Positions 1 to 6,830 of a stretch of DNA of 15,929 bases are shown one piece after another. The stretch comes from Oscillospiraceae bacterium (GTDB lineage: Bacteria > Bacillota > Clostridia > Oscillospirales > Ruminococcaceae). The position numbers and the translations under genes were made by a program. A model generated the notes under the pieces. The model worked only from the letters and a program-made list of their open reading frames with translations. It had not been told where the DNA came from and did no database searches. The DNA lies in contig JAHHUB010000019.1 in the NCBI GenBank assembly GCA_020024175.1, forward strand, positions 1 through 15,929, in the 5' to 3' direction. Each line of letters starts with the position of its first letter. Within the stretch, counting starts at the first letter, position 1.

Positions 1-31
1 TTATAATACTATAAGTTATTAAATACAAGCC

Positions 32-68
32 AAAACCAGCTCTGTTATACTTAAACAGAGCTGGTTTT
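32..68 (-). terminator. Bidirectional intrinsic terminator after ftsK
   Basis: A perfect 15-bp inverted repeat (arms 32-46 and 54-68, 7-nt loop) begins about 85 nt past the ftsK stop. Each arm starts or ends with four A or T, so the hairpin has a T run on either strand. It most likely ends the tepA-ylzJ-uppP-ftsK transcript; it could also end a plus-strand gene lying outside the window. Confidence 0.8.
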
Positions 69-152
69 ATAAGTATTTATAAAAATAGCGATTTATATTA
101 TAAGTATAAATACATAATATAATATTTTTTGTAAAATATAATTTCTGTAATT

Positions 153-2942
153 TTAATTATTTTCACGCATTTTCATTTCAACCCATTGATCATGAGTGAT
201 AAGTACCTGGCGTGGTTTGCTGCCTTCATATTCTCCCACAATTCCTCGTTCTTCCAGTTGGTCTATAATGCGGGCAGCTCTGGCATAACCCAGTTTCAGC
301 TTGCGTTGGAGCATTGATGTGGATGCCTGTCCCATTTCCACTACACATTCAATAGCATCTGACAGCATTTCATCAGCGTCATCAAATCCACCGCCATCAT
401 GAGAAGAATTTTTAGCATTTTTTTCAGGTACAGCCTGACGGTCAATTTCATCAATAATATCCTGATCATATTCAGCATTATTATCCCGGTTTTTAATAAA
501 TTCAACTACATTTTCCACTTCTTCATCGCTGACAAAACAGCCCTGTACACGGGTGGGTTTGGGCATACCTACAGGATAGAAAAGCATATCACCTCTTCCC
601 AATAGTTTTTCTGCCCCTGAACCGTCCAAAATTGTTCGGGAGTCAACCTGTGAAGAAACAGAGAAAGCTATTCTTGATGGAATATTTGCCTTGATAACTC
701 CTGTGATAACATCTACCGAAGGACGCTGTGTAGCTATGACAAGGTGCATTCCCGCAGCTCTTGCCATTTGTGCCAGACGGCAGATAGCATCTTCAACTTC
801 ATTAGGAGCTGCCATCATAAGGTCGGCAAGCTCATCAATAATAATTACAATTTGAGGCATGGGTTTAAGATTTTCATTATCACTTTTTTGACAAAGACGA
901 TTATATCCTTTTAAATCTCTGACACCACTGTCAGCAAAAAGCTTATAGCGGTTTAACATTTCAGAAACAGCCCAGTTAAGAGCACCTGCAGCTTTTCTTG
1001 GATCAGTTACAACAGGTACTAACAAATGTGGTATACCATTATATATACCCAGTTCCACCACTTTGGGGTCAACCATGAGAAGTTTTACTTCATCAGGGGA
1101 GGATTTAAATAAAAGGCTTATAATAATTGAGTTAATACATACGGATTTACCTGAACCTGTAGCACCTGCAATAAGCAAATGGGGCATTTTGGCAAGATCA
1201 GCTACAGTTATATTGCCTGCAATATCCTTACCCATGGCTACAGTCAAACGGCTTTTGGCTTCAGAAAATTCCGAGGAGTCAATAATTTCCTTAATACCCA
1301 CAGCAGAGATGGTTTTGTTGGGAACTTCTATACCTACAGCAGCTTTATTGGGTATAGGTGCTTCAATACGCACCCCTGCTGTGGCAAGATTTAAAGCAAT
1401 ATCATCGGAAAGACTGGTAATTTTGCTGATTTTAACACCTGCTGAAGGCTGAAGTTCATAGCGGGTTACAGCAGGTCCTCGGCAAATTTCTGTTACACGG
1501 GTTTGTACACCGAATGACTGTAAAGTATCCACCAATTTTTGAGCATTTGCCTTTAATTCCTCTGTGATGTTTTCATCTTCTTCATTTTCCTGTTCTGCTA
1601 AAAGGTTTAAAGGTGGGAAATTGTAAATCTGTTCCATTGTTTTTTCTTCTTCGACAGATTCTTCGGAAGTTTCGTCACCGAAAATATCCTGAGATTCCGA
1701 AAAAGGATTTTCAACTTCGTTTAATACAGCTTTGTTTACAATATCATCTATGTAATCTTCTTTTTTGTCAGTATCCTGATATTCCGGTTCGGAAGTTTCA
1801 GTGAAAGTATCCTCTGAAACAGGTTCAGAAACAGAAATTTCCTGTTCTGTAAGATTTTCTTCTGTAAGATTTTCGGTGCTGACAGATGGTTCAGTTTGGT
1901 TTTCTTTAATAATTTCAGGTTCTTTTAATTCACTGACAACAGGAGGTTTGGTGTCCTCAGGCAGAGAAGATATATTTTCAGGTGTAATTTTAGCTGTGGA
2001 TGCAGGTTTAAATTTGTTTAACAAGTTTTCTTTAGCTGCCATCAGATTGCTGTTGCCTTCTTTTCTTTCTTTTGGAGAAATAACAGGATGCATTGGCATA
2101 TTTTCATCTATAATGGGTTCTTCATGTTTCTTTTTAGATTTGCCTGAAGGTGTTTTTATAATAATATCCTCTTCAATGCTGTTTATATTATTTACAGAAT
2201 AGGCAGGTTCTGTTACAGAAGTATTTCCCTCAATAAAGTTTTCATGATCTAAGGGGTCATTTATACCAAAAACAGGCTGAATATCAACAGATGGGACAGG
2301 TACAGGGGGTTTCGGTGTTTTTTTATTCTGTTTGGTGGTTTCGTTTTCCATGATTTTTTTAGCGTAATTTTCTTCCAAAGTTTTAACAGGTTTAGAAGCC
2401 AAAATGATAATTCCCTTTATAGTTGTTCCAGTGAGAATCATAAGAATAAATACAATCAGCACTACAATGGTAATTTTAGCTCCTGTTTTGCCGAAAAGCA
2501 TAAGAAACGGCACACCTATGACAGAGGACGCCAATCCGCCCCCTTTTAGTGCTATGCCACCGTTATACAGTTCTTTGATTTTACCCCAAAGAGAAACTTC
2601 CATAGGCAGTCCCCAGCCGAATATTTGTGCTGCACTGGAAATTAAAAAAATCAGCAATATGGTTTGCCAGATTTTAGCACCCAGTGTCATGGCAGGTTTA
2701 TCCATAGCAGTTAAAACAGCCAGATAAATAAGACCTACAGGAACTAAATATGCGGTAAAACCAAACATTCCAAAGAGAAAATTATGGGCAATAAACCAAA
2801 TTCCGTCACCTTTTACAAGAACAAGTCCCAGTAAAATTGCTCCTACAGCCATCATAATAAGTGCGTTCATCTGCATTTTAGCTTTTCTGAGAGCTTCCTT
2901 TTCTTTAGCGGACATACGTTTGGGTTTTTTTGCTGCTGCCAT
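153..2942 (-). CDS. ftsK: DNA translocase FtsK/SpoIIIE
   Basis: Membrane-anchored, ATP-driven double-stranded DNA pump that clears chromosome DNA through the division or sporulation septum. From the ATG at 2942 the protein has 929 residues. A basic N terminus is followed by hydrophobic membrane segments between about residues 26 and 182, then a long acidic Glu/Ser/Thr/Pro-rich linker (about 190-450), the motor domain with Walker A GATGSGKS at 593-600 and Walker B IIIDE ending at 704, and a winged-helix gamma domain at about 853-922 of the type that reads polar DNA motifs. An upstream ATG at 2951 is in frame, but the AAGGTGG Shine-Dalgarno lies about 1 nt from it and about 10 nt from the chosen ATG. 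It is the last gene of the minus-strand unit, only 12-21 nt after uppP. Sequence alone cannot say whether it acts mainly in vegetative division (FtsK) or sporulation (SpoIIIE); the tepA-ylzJ context matches B. subtilis spoIIIE. Confidence 0.96.
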   Translation of the reverse strand: MAAAKKPKRMSAKEKEALRKAKMQMNALIMMAVGAILLGLVLVKGDGIWFIAHNFLFGMFGFTAYLVPVGLIYLAVLTAMDKPAMTLGAKIWQTILLIFLISSAAQIFGWGLPMEVSLWGKIKELYNGGIALKGGGLASSVIGVPFLMLFGKTGAKITIVVLIVFILMILTGTTIKGIIILASKPVKTLEENYAKKIMENETTKQNKKTPKPPVPVPSVDIQPVFGINDPLDHENFIEGNTSVTEPAYSVNNINSIEEDIIIKTPSGKSKKKHEEPIIDENMPMHPVISPKERKEGNSNLMAAKENLLNKFKPASTAKITPENISSLPEDTKPPVVSELKEPEIIKENQTEPSVSTENLTEENLTEQEISVSEPVSEDTFTETSEPEYQDTDKKEDYIDDIVNKAVLNEVENPFSESQDIFGDETSEESVEEEKTMEQIYNFPPLNLLAEQENEEDENITEELKANAQKLVDTLQSFGVQTRVTEICRGPAVTRYELQPSAGVKISKITSLSDDIALNLATAGVRIEAPIPNKAAVGIEVPNKTISAVGIKEIIDSSEFSEAKSRLTVAMGKDIAGNITVADLAKMPHLLIAGATGSGKSVCINSIIISLLFKSSPDEVKLLMVDPKVVELGIYNGIPHLLVPVVTDPRKAAGALNWAVSEMLNRYKLFADSGVRDLKGYNRLCQKSDNENLKPMPQIVIIIDELADLMMAAPNEVEDAICRLAQMARAAGMHLVIATQRPSVDVITGVIKANIPSRIAFSVSSQVDSRTILDGSGAEKLLGRGDMLFYPVGMPKPTRVQGCFVSDEEVENVVEFIKNRDNNAEYDQDIIDEIDRQAVPEKNAKNSSHDGGGFDDADEMLSDAIECVVEMGQASTSMLQRKLKLGYARAARIIDQLEERGIVGEYEGSKPRQVLITHDQWVEMKMRENN
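1845..1874. repeat. 15-bp perfect tandem duplication in ftsK linker
   Basis: The 15-mer TTCTGTAAGATTTTC (plus strand) occurs twice with no gap (1845-1859 and 1860-1874). It is in frame and encodes an NLTEENLTE-type five-residue repeat in the disordered linker of FtsK. It looks like a recent slippage duplication in a region under weak constraint. Confidence 0.85.
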
Positions 2943-2963
2943 TTTAAACATCCCACCTTAAAA

Positions 2964-3845
2964 TTAATTAATCATATTTAAAAAGAACTGTTGTACTGCG
3001 CCATGAGTAATAATCTCCACAATGCCTATGGAAACCACAAATATACCCAGTACAAGCGTATACCATGCAAAATATTTGAATTTATCTTTTTTAACCAGCC
3101 AGTTTACGGTTTTTATGGCAATTATGCCGAAAATCACACTGGTAATAAAACCTGTGATAATAACACCTGTACCTATATCTACAGGATTTTTGATTACATC
3201 TCCGATTTCCAATATAATGGCACCCAAAACTGCAGGTATACCCAAAATAAAGGAAAATTCAACGGAAAAACTGCGGTCAAGTCCTGCTATAAGTCCCATT
3301 GAGATAGTGGATCCTGAACGGGAAACTCCGGGAAACAGGGCAAATCCCTGCATAATTCCGATAGCTACAGCATCTCGGGGATTCATTTTAGCAGCAGTTT
3401 TTTTGCCTTTTCGGCATTTGCATGAGAGAAAAAGCACCCATGAAGTAAAGAGAAAGAAAAATCCTTCTGCCAAAATACTGTTGTCAGATCCGATTTTTTG
3501 AATAAAATCTTTAAATAAAACAAGTACAAACAGTGGCAAAGTAGCTATTAACAGCATTATTAACATTCTTTGATATGGGGTAGCAGTTTTATAACGGAAT
3601 TTACCTGTAAAAAGCTGCCCTAAAAATTTAATTCCCTCTGCAATAAGTTTTAAAATTGTAGGATAAAAGGCAATTATAATAGCCACAAGAGTGCCTGCGT
3701 GAAGCAAAATTGAGAAAAAGGCTCCCACATCACCACCATTACCTGTAAAATATTGAACTAATGCCAAATGTCCCGAACTTGAAACAGGGAGAAATTCTGT
3801 TAAACCCTGAACAATTCCTTGTATAATTGCATCTAAAATAGTCAA
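2964..3845 (-). CDS. uppP: Undecaprenyl-diphosphatase UppP (BacA family)
   Basis: Integral membrane enzyme that removes a phosphate from undecaprenyl pyrophosphate, regenerating the lipid carrier for peptidoglycan and wall polymers; extra copies raise bacitracin tolerance. Both family signatures are present: QGLTEFLPVSSSGH (residues 13-26, with the catalytic-region Glu17) and PGVSRSGST (172-180, with Arg176). The rest is hydrophobic helices, and 293 residues is a usual family length. I place the start at a TTG (3845-3843) because it gives the typical N terminus MTILDAIIQG and sits 7 nt after a GGAGGT site. An in-frame ATG at 3887 would add 14 residues, but that codon and its GAGGAGG site fall in a hairpin. 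The gene follows ylzJ and precedes ftsK by 12-21 nt, so it is surely cotranscribed with both. Confidence 0.95.
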   Translation of the reverse strand: MTILDAIIQGIVQGLTEFLPVSSSGHLALVQYFTGNGGDVGAFFSILLHAGTLVAIIIAFYPTILKLIAEGIKFLGQLFTGKFRYKTATPYQRMLIMLLIATLPLFVLVLFKDFIQKIGSDNSILAEGFFFLFTSWVLFLSCKCRKGKKTAAKMNPRDAVAIGIMQGFALFPGVSRSGSTISMGLIAGLDRSFSVEFSFILGIPAVLGAIILEIGDVIKNPVDIGTGVIITGFITSVIFGIIAIKTVNWLVKKDKFKYFAWYTLVLGIFVVSIGIVEIITHGAVQQFFLNMIN

Positions 3846-3880
3846 AATATGTACCTCCGATAAATTATATAATATGTAAA

Positions 3881-3895
3881 GAGGCATTAAGCCTC
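3881..3895 (-). promoter_or_regulatory. Hairpin over upstream RBS/ATG of uppP
   Basis: On the minus strand, GAGGC and GCCTC pair across a TTAAT loop. The left arm is part of a GAGGAGG Shine-Dalgarno and the loop ends in the A and T of an in-frame ATG (3887-3885), so the site would be masked in RNA. Wobble and A-U pairs can extend the stem by a few more bases. The downstream GGAGGT plus TTG start is left free. A regulatory role is inference. Confidence 0.45.
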
Positions 3896-3906
3896 CTCAA
3901 ATAGAT

Positions 3907-4107
3907 TTACTGTTTTAAACAATTTCCCGGTGTAAAATCTGGATTTATATAATATTGTGGGTCAGTGGAGATTATTCTGGATATGATAAAATCTCTGCCC
4001 TCATAATATCCCTCTAAAAATCCGCCTTTAAAAGATTTTATTTTTGCTGTGGAGTTTTCACATGGCGGATATAAAAAATAGGCAGGGGTTACAGAGTGAA
4101 TAATCAT
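3907..4107 (-). CDS. ylzJ: YlzJ-like protein
   Basis: A 66-residue soluble protein beginning MIIHSVTPAYFLYPP, close in length and opening to the small YlzJ family of Firmicutes. Its biochemical role is unknown. Identification rests on that N-terminal pattern (hydrophobic strand, then a Pro-rich turn) and on position: in Bacillus ylzJ lies between tepA and spoIIIE, and here it directly follows tepA in the same direction. The start ATG overlaps the tepA TGA by 4 bp (4104-4107), and a GAGGTG site lies 7 nt upstream, so translation is probably coupled. The middle of the protein (GGFLEGYYEGRDFIISRI) looks beta-rich. No membrane segment or catalytic motif is visible. Confidence 0.82.
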   Translation of the reverse strand: MIIHSVTPAYFLYPPCENSTAKIKSFKGGFLEGYYEGRDFIISRIISTDPQYYINPDFTPGNCLKQ

Positions 4108-4856
4108 TTATTTTCACCTCTTTTACGGGGTTTTGTTTTGGAAACAGGTTTGTTTTTGGCTTTTTCTTCATCTATGAGTTTATAGAGCATGGAAATAGCA
4201 TCTGAAAGTCCACCCAAGTGGTCAATTAAACCTTCTTTTACCGCACTTTCTCCATCCAATACTGTACCTACATCCATAACCAGTTCTCCTGTGGCAGTCA
4301 TAAGTTCACGAAACCGCTTAGGACTGATATTTGAGTTTTCCGAAACAAAACGGACAATTCTCTCCTGCATTTTATCAAAATATGATAGAGTTTGAGGTAT
4401 GCCCAAAACAACTCCGTTCATTCTGACAGGGTGAACAGTCATAGTGGCAGAGGGGACAATATAGGATACCTTTGCACTGCATGCCAGCGGTACACCTATA
4501 GAATGTCCTCCACCTAATACAATGGAAACAGTGGGTTTTTTCATGCCTGCAATCAGCTCTGAAATGGCAAGCCCAGCTTCCACATCGCCGCCCACAGTGT
4601 TTAAAATAATGATAAGACCCTCGATTTCGGGGTCTTGGGCAATGGCTACCAACTGAGGAATAACATGTTCATATTTTGTGGTTTTGTTTTGAGGAGGCAG
4701 AATATAATGCCCCTCAATCTGCCCCACAATAGTAAGACAGTGAATAGTATATTTTCCTTTTGTGGCAGTTGATGAAGATGTTTTTTCTATTTGTTCTGAT
4801 AAATCCATCTGTTCATCATTAATTTGCTGTTGTTTGGATATATTTTCATTTTCCAT
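4104..4856 (-). CDS. tepA: ClpP-like serine protease TepA
   Basis: Cytosolic ClpP/crotonase-fold peptidase of the translocation-enhancing protein TepA (YmfB) family. In Bacillus, TepA has been linked to protein secretion and to degradation of small spore proteins. From the ATG at 4856 it has 250 residues. A polar, Gln/Glu-rich N-terminal tail of about 35 residues precedes the core. The core shows LNTVGGDVEAGLAI (about 86-99), the nucleophile motif GGGHSIGVPLACSA (Ser119) and TVHPVR with the likely catalytic His142. Near the C terminus, DGESAVKEGLIDHLGG corresponds to the ClpP SAEEA-GLID segment; which Asp completes the triad is unclear. The C terminus is Lys/Arg-rich. A GTG at 4865 is in frame, but the AAAGG site is only 2 nt from it and 11 nt from the ATG. 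It is the first gene of the unit ending in ftsK and overlaps ylzJ by 4 bp. Confidence 0.92.
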   Translation of the reverse strand: MENENISKQQQINDEQMDLSEQIEKTSSSTATKGKYTIHCLTIVGQIEGHYILPPQNKTTKYEHVIPQLVAIAQDPEIEGLIIILNTVGGDVEAGLAISELIAGMKKPTVSIVLGGGHSIGVPLACSAKVSYIVPSATMTVHPVRMNGVVLGIPQTLSYFDKMQERIVRFVSENSNISPKRFRELMTATGELVMDVGTVLDGESAVKEGLIDHLGGLSDAISMLYKLIDEEKAKNKPVSKTKPRKRGENK

Positions 4857-4893
4857 ACAAAACACAACCTTTGCATAAAATATTTTAAATTTA

Positions 4894-4903
4894 TTGTATA
4901 CAA
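4894..4903. promoter_or_regulatory. Palindrome TTGTATACAA, possible GntR-type operator
   Basis: A perfect 10-bp palindrome about 38 nt before the tepA ATG, overlapping a candidate -10 (TACAAT on the minus strand). It fits the TNGTNNACNA pattern known for FadR-subfamily GntR regulators. No such regulator is encoded nearby, and a 10-bp AT-rich palindrome can arise by chance. Confidence 0.3.
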
Positions 4904-5071
4904 AGATAATTGTATTATTCTCAGCTTATTTCAAAACAAATATGAAAAACATAAAATTTATTATTTTATATCTTATTAATTGTACTTCATAAATTAAAGT
5001 ATGTCAAATGCAGAATAATTATTTTTGGAAAAAATATGTTTCAATTTGTTAACATATAGCAAGGTAATATG

Positions 5072-5080
5072 TGTTACAAT
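5072..5080 (+). promoter_or_regulatory. Extended -10 promoter candidate for usp-hydrolase
   Basis: TGTTACAAT combines a TG extension with a TACAAT box. A -35 at 17 bp is poor; TTGTTA (5046-5051) is 23 bp away. It lies about 100 nt before the ATG at 5179 and is the best plus-strand candidate in the gap. Confidence 0.4.
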
Positions 5081-5107
5081 AAAATATAGAAAAAGTAATA
5101 TCAAAAA

Positions 5108-5145
5108 CAAAGAAAAATAAGCATCTTTAAGTCAAAGAAAAATAA
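5108..5145. repeat. 13-bp direct repeat CAAAGAAAAATAA
   Basis: Two exact copies at 5108-5120 and 5133-5145, 25 bp apart start to start, in the untranslated region before the stress-protein gene. Purine-rich low complexity makes chance or slippage likely. Confidence 0.7.
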
Positions 5146-5178
5146 AAAATAAGGAATATTTTGATAAGGAGCAATGCG

Positions 5179-5610
5179 ATGGATACCGTGAACGAAAATC
5201 TGCTGGAAGAGGAGAGAATGACTTTAGTTTGTGTAACCAATCAGTTTAAATGTGAAAGAATTATTAAAGCAGGCAGAGTCATTGCTGATTTAACCAAGAC
5301 GGAATTGGGAATAATCAGTGTAGTAAATTCTCAATATCCACAAAACCCTGAAGCTCTTGATTATTTATATAAAATTTCAAAGGAAAACAGGGGAACCATG
5401 AACATAACTTACTCTGATGCTCCTGCAAGAGCTATCAGCAGATTTATTAAAGAAAATAAAGTTGTAAATGTTATGACAGGAGTACCAACCACAGAAAATT
5501 CAGTTATATATAAACTGTGGGATAGATTTAAAGAAATTAACTTTTTTACTGTGGAAGAAGATGGCGAAATTAAAGATTCCAAAATAAACTGTTCCATGGT
5601 TGGAGAATAA
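5179..5610 (+). CDS. Small universal-stress-protein-like (KdpD USP type) protein
   Basis: A 143-residue cytosolic protein with the alternating strand/helix pattern of the UspA / adenine-nucleotide alpha-hydrolase fold. The opening strand MTLVCVTNQFKCERIIKAGR (14-33) and the later SDAPARAISRFIKENKVVNV (79-98) resemble the USP domain of KdpD sensor kinases, which carry Ser/Arg-type contacts at the corresponding loop. It lacks any kinase or channel domain, so it is a stand-alone version. Its ligand and role cannot be told from sequence; a classical GxxG-x9-GS nucleotide motif is not evident (only a TGVPTTENS stretch at 100-108). The start at 5179 is set by AAGGAG 7 nt upstream; the longer TTG reading from 5161 would include that site. 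It is followed after 20 nt by the hydrolase gene, forming a probable two-gene operon. Confidence 0.7.
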   Translation: MDTVNENLLEEERMTLVCVTNQFKCERIIKAGRVIADLTKTELGIISVVNSQYPQNPEALDYLYKISKENRGTMNITYSDAPARAISRFIKENKVVNVMTGVPTTENSVIYKLWDRFKEINFFTVEEDGEIKDSKINCSMVGE

Positions 5611-5630
5611 AGTAAAGGAGATAATTTGAT

Positions 5631-6581
5631 ATGTACAAAAAACGGGAAATAGAATTTGACAGCACCAATTCGGTAAACAAAGTCAAAGGAGTTGCATATA
5701 TACCGGAAAATAAAGAAATAAGGGGTATTGTTCAGATATGCCATGGTATGTGCGAATATATTGACAGATATTCGGATTTTGCAAAATTTCTTTGCGAAAA
5801 AGGATATATTGTCTGCGGACATGACCATGTGGGACACGGAAAATCTTCTTCTCCTGCAACATATGGCTATTTTTCCGAGGAAAAAGGCTGGCAGGTTCTC
5901 ATAGATGATTTATATAAATTTACACGCATAATAAAACATATGTTTCCTCAATATCCCGTATACCTTTTGGGACACAGTATGGGCTCCTTTATTGCAAGGC
6001 TTTATGCTTCATATTTCCCCGGCAGTATAGAAGGACTTATTATAAGCGGAACAGGTGCTGCAAATCCCGGAGCTAAAGCGGGGATTGCCCTTTGCAATAT
6101 AACAGCCAAGAAAAAAGGCAGTATGCATCGCTCTGAGAAAATAAATAATATTGCTTTTGGAAAATTTAATGATAAATATCCTGATAAAAGAACAAATTAT
6201 GACTGGCTGTGCCGTAATACTGCTGTTGTTGATAAATATATGAAAGATGATATGTGTATGTTTACTTTTACACTCAGCGGATTTATTGATTTGTTTACTT
6301 TAAACAGAAAAGCAAATGAAAGCACCACATTTAAAAATACCCGTGATAATTTGCCCATACTTATTTTCTCAGGGGATATGGATCCTGTGGGAAATTTCGG
6401 CAAGGGTGTTACAAAAGTATATGATAAATACTGTAAATGGGGAAAAACCGATATAACATTCAGAATGTACCATGACGGCAGACATGAAATGCTCAATGAA
6501 ATAAACAAAGAGGAAGTTTATAATGATGTTTTGGCATGGCTGAATGAAAAAACCCAAAAACATAATTTAAAAGCAAAATAA
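5631..6581 (+). CDS. Alpha/beta hydrolase, monoglyceride lipase / lysophospholipase-like
   Basis: A 316-residue alpha/beta hydrolase of the Hydrolase_4 (serine aminopeptidase S33) group, whose members include monoacylglycerol lipases and lysophospholipases. It shows the HGMCEYIDRY oxyanion region (38-47), DHVGHGKS (65-72), the nucleophile elbow GHSMGS with Ser116, the acid in SGDMDPVG (Asp251) and the base in HDGRHEML (His285), so the catalytic triad is complete. There is no signal peptide or membrane segment, so it should act in the cytosol on a small ester or lipid substrate; the exact substrate is not predictable. The start has an AAGGAG site about 10 nt upstream. It probably shares a transcript with the upstream stress-like protein and ends at a terminator 8 nt past its stop. 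Confidence 0.87.
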   Translation: MYKKREIEFDSTNSVNKVKGVAYIPENKEIRGIVQICHGMCEYIDRYSDFAKFLCEKGYIVCGHDHVGHGKSSSPATYGYFSEEKGWQVLIDDLYKFTRIIKHMFPQYPVYLLGHSMGSFIARLYASYFPGSIEGLIISGTGAANPGAKAGIALCNITAKKKGSMHRSEKINNIAFGKFNDKYPDKRTNYDWLCRNTAVVDKYMKDDMCMFTFTLSGFIDLFTLNRKANESTTFKNTRDNLPILIFSGDMDPVGNFGKGVTKVYDKYCKWGKTDITFRMYHDGRHEMLNEINKEEVYNDVLAWLNEKTQKHNLKAK

Positions 6582-6588
6582 GAAATTT

Positions 6589-6622
6589 TTCCGCAATATC
6601 TTTTGATTTTGCGGAATTTTTT
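6589..6622 (+). terminator. Intrinsic terminator after hydrolase gene
   Basis: TTCCGCAA (6589-6596) pairs with TTGCGGAA (6609-6616). After one mismatch the stem continues as ATC/GAT around a TTTT loop, and a run of six T follows. It is well placed just after the stop codon. Confidence 0.87.
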
Positions 6623-6790
6623 ATTGTTGTAAAACTATGATAATAATCCTAAATCATTGTATCTTTGTATAAACTGCATAACAATATATAGATCACTTAG
6701 TGAAAATACAAAAAGAGATAAACAGAGTAAAAAAGAGATAAACAGAGAAAAAAAGAGTTAGCATATATACAAATTAAATTTTATCAAAAA
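6623..6790. other. AT-rich spacer before the L13 promoter
   Basis: No gene is seen. It holds a weak promoter-like pair (TTGTAT 6665-6670, TATAGA 6687-6692, 16-bp spacer), the 11-bp palindrome TCACTTAGTGA (6693-6703) and a 20-bp tandem repeat (6711-6757). Confidence 0.5.
6711..6757. repeat. 20-bp tandem repeat, about 2.4 copies
   Basis: Two units of the form AAAAGAGATAAACAGAG plus three bases (6711-6730 and 6731-6750; identical over 17 bases, then TAA versus AAA) are followed by AAAAGAG of a third that decays. It ends about 38 bp before the rplM -35 box. It is not a CRISPR array: there are no spacers. Confidence 0.85.
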
Positions 6791-6794
6791 AGCC

Positions 6795-6823
6795 TTGACT
6801 TTATGGGCAAGGCTCATTATAAT
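6795..6823 (+). promoter_or_regulatory. Sigma-A promoter of rplM-rpsI
   Basis: TTGACT (6795-6800), a 17-bp spacer and a consensus TATAAT (6818-6823) make the strongest promoter in the window. Start of transcription is expected near 6830, exactly where the structured leader begins. The -35 box and spacer lie in an inverted repeat, AGCCTTG (6791-6797) and CAAGGCT (6808-6814). Confidence 0.9.
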
Positions 6824-6830
6824 GGATAAT

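Larger units (their letters stand above)
4857..5178. promoter_or_regulatory. Divergent intergenic region tepA / usp
   Basis: A 322-bp, very AT-rich gap without a convincing gene. On the minus strand two TACAAT candidate -10 boxes for tepA lie at 4893-4898 and 4909-4914, with only weak -35 matches. The first overlaps the perfect palindrome TTGTATACAA (4894-4903). On the plus strand there is an extended -10, TGTTACAAT (5072-5080), with a TTGTTA-like element farther upstream than the ideal distance. A 13-bp direct repeat (5108-5120, 5133-5145) lies in the presumed leader of the downstream gene. No terminator hairpin is seen, as expected for divergent genes. Confidence 0.5.

Noticed and set aside
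1063..2727. Several plus-strand frames opposite ftsK
   Set aside because: They are shadows of the FtsK coding frame, have no ribosome binding sites in register, and give no recognisable protein.
153..2942. Mobile-element or conjugation origin for the FtsK-like ATPase
   Set aside because: The multi-pass N terminus, linker, motor and gamma domain, and the tepA-ylzJ context, fit the chromosomal FtsK/SpoIIIE rather than a conjugative coupling protein.
5409..5837. 142-residue minus-strand frame across the stress-protein and hydrolase genes
   Set aside because: It is antisense to both genes and crosses their junction; the sense frames carry the recognisable motifs.
6711..6757. Possible CRISPR array
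   Set aside because: The units are only 20 bp, directly abutting, with no spacers and no cas genes nearby.
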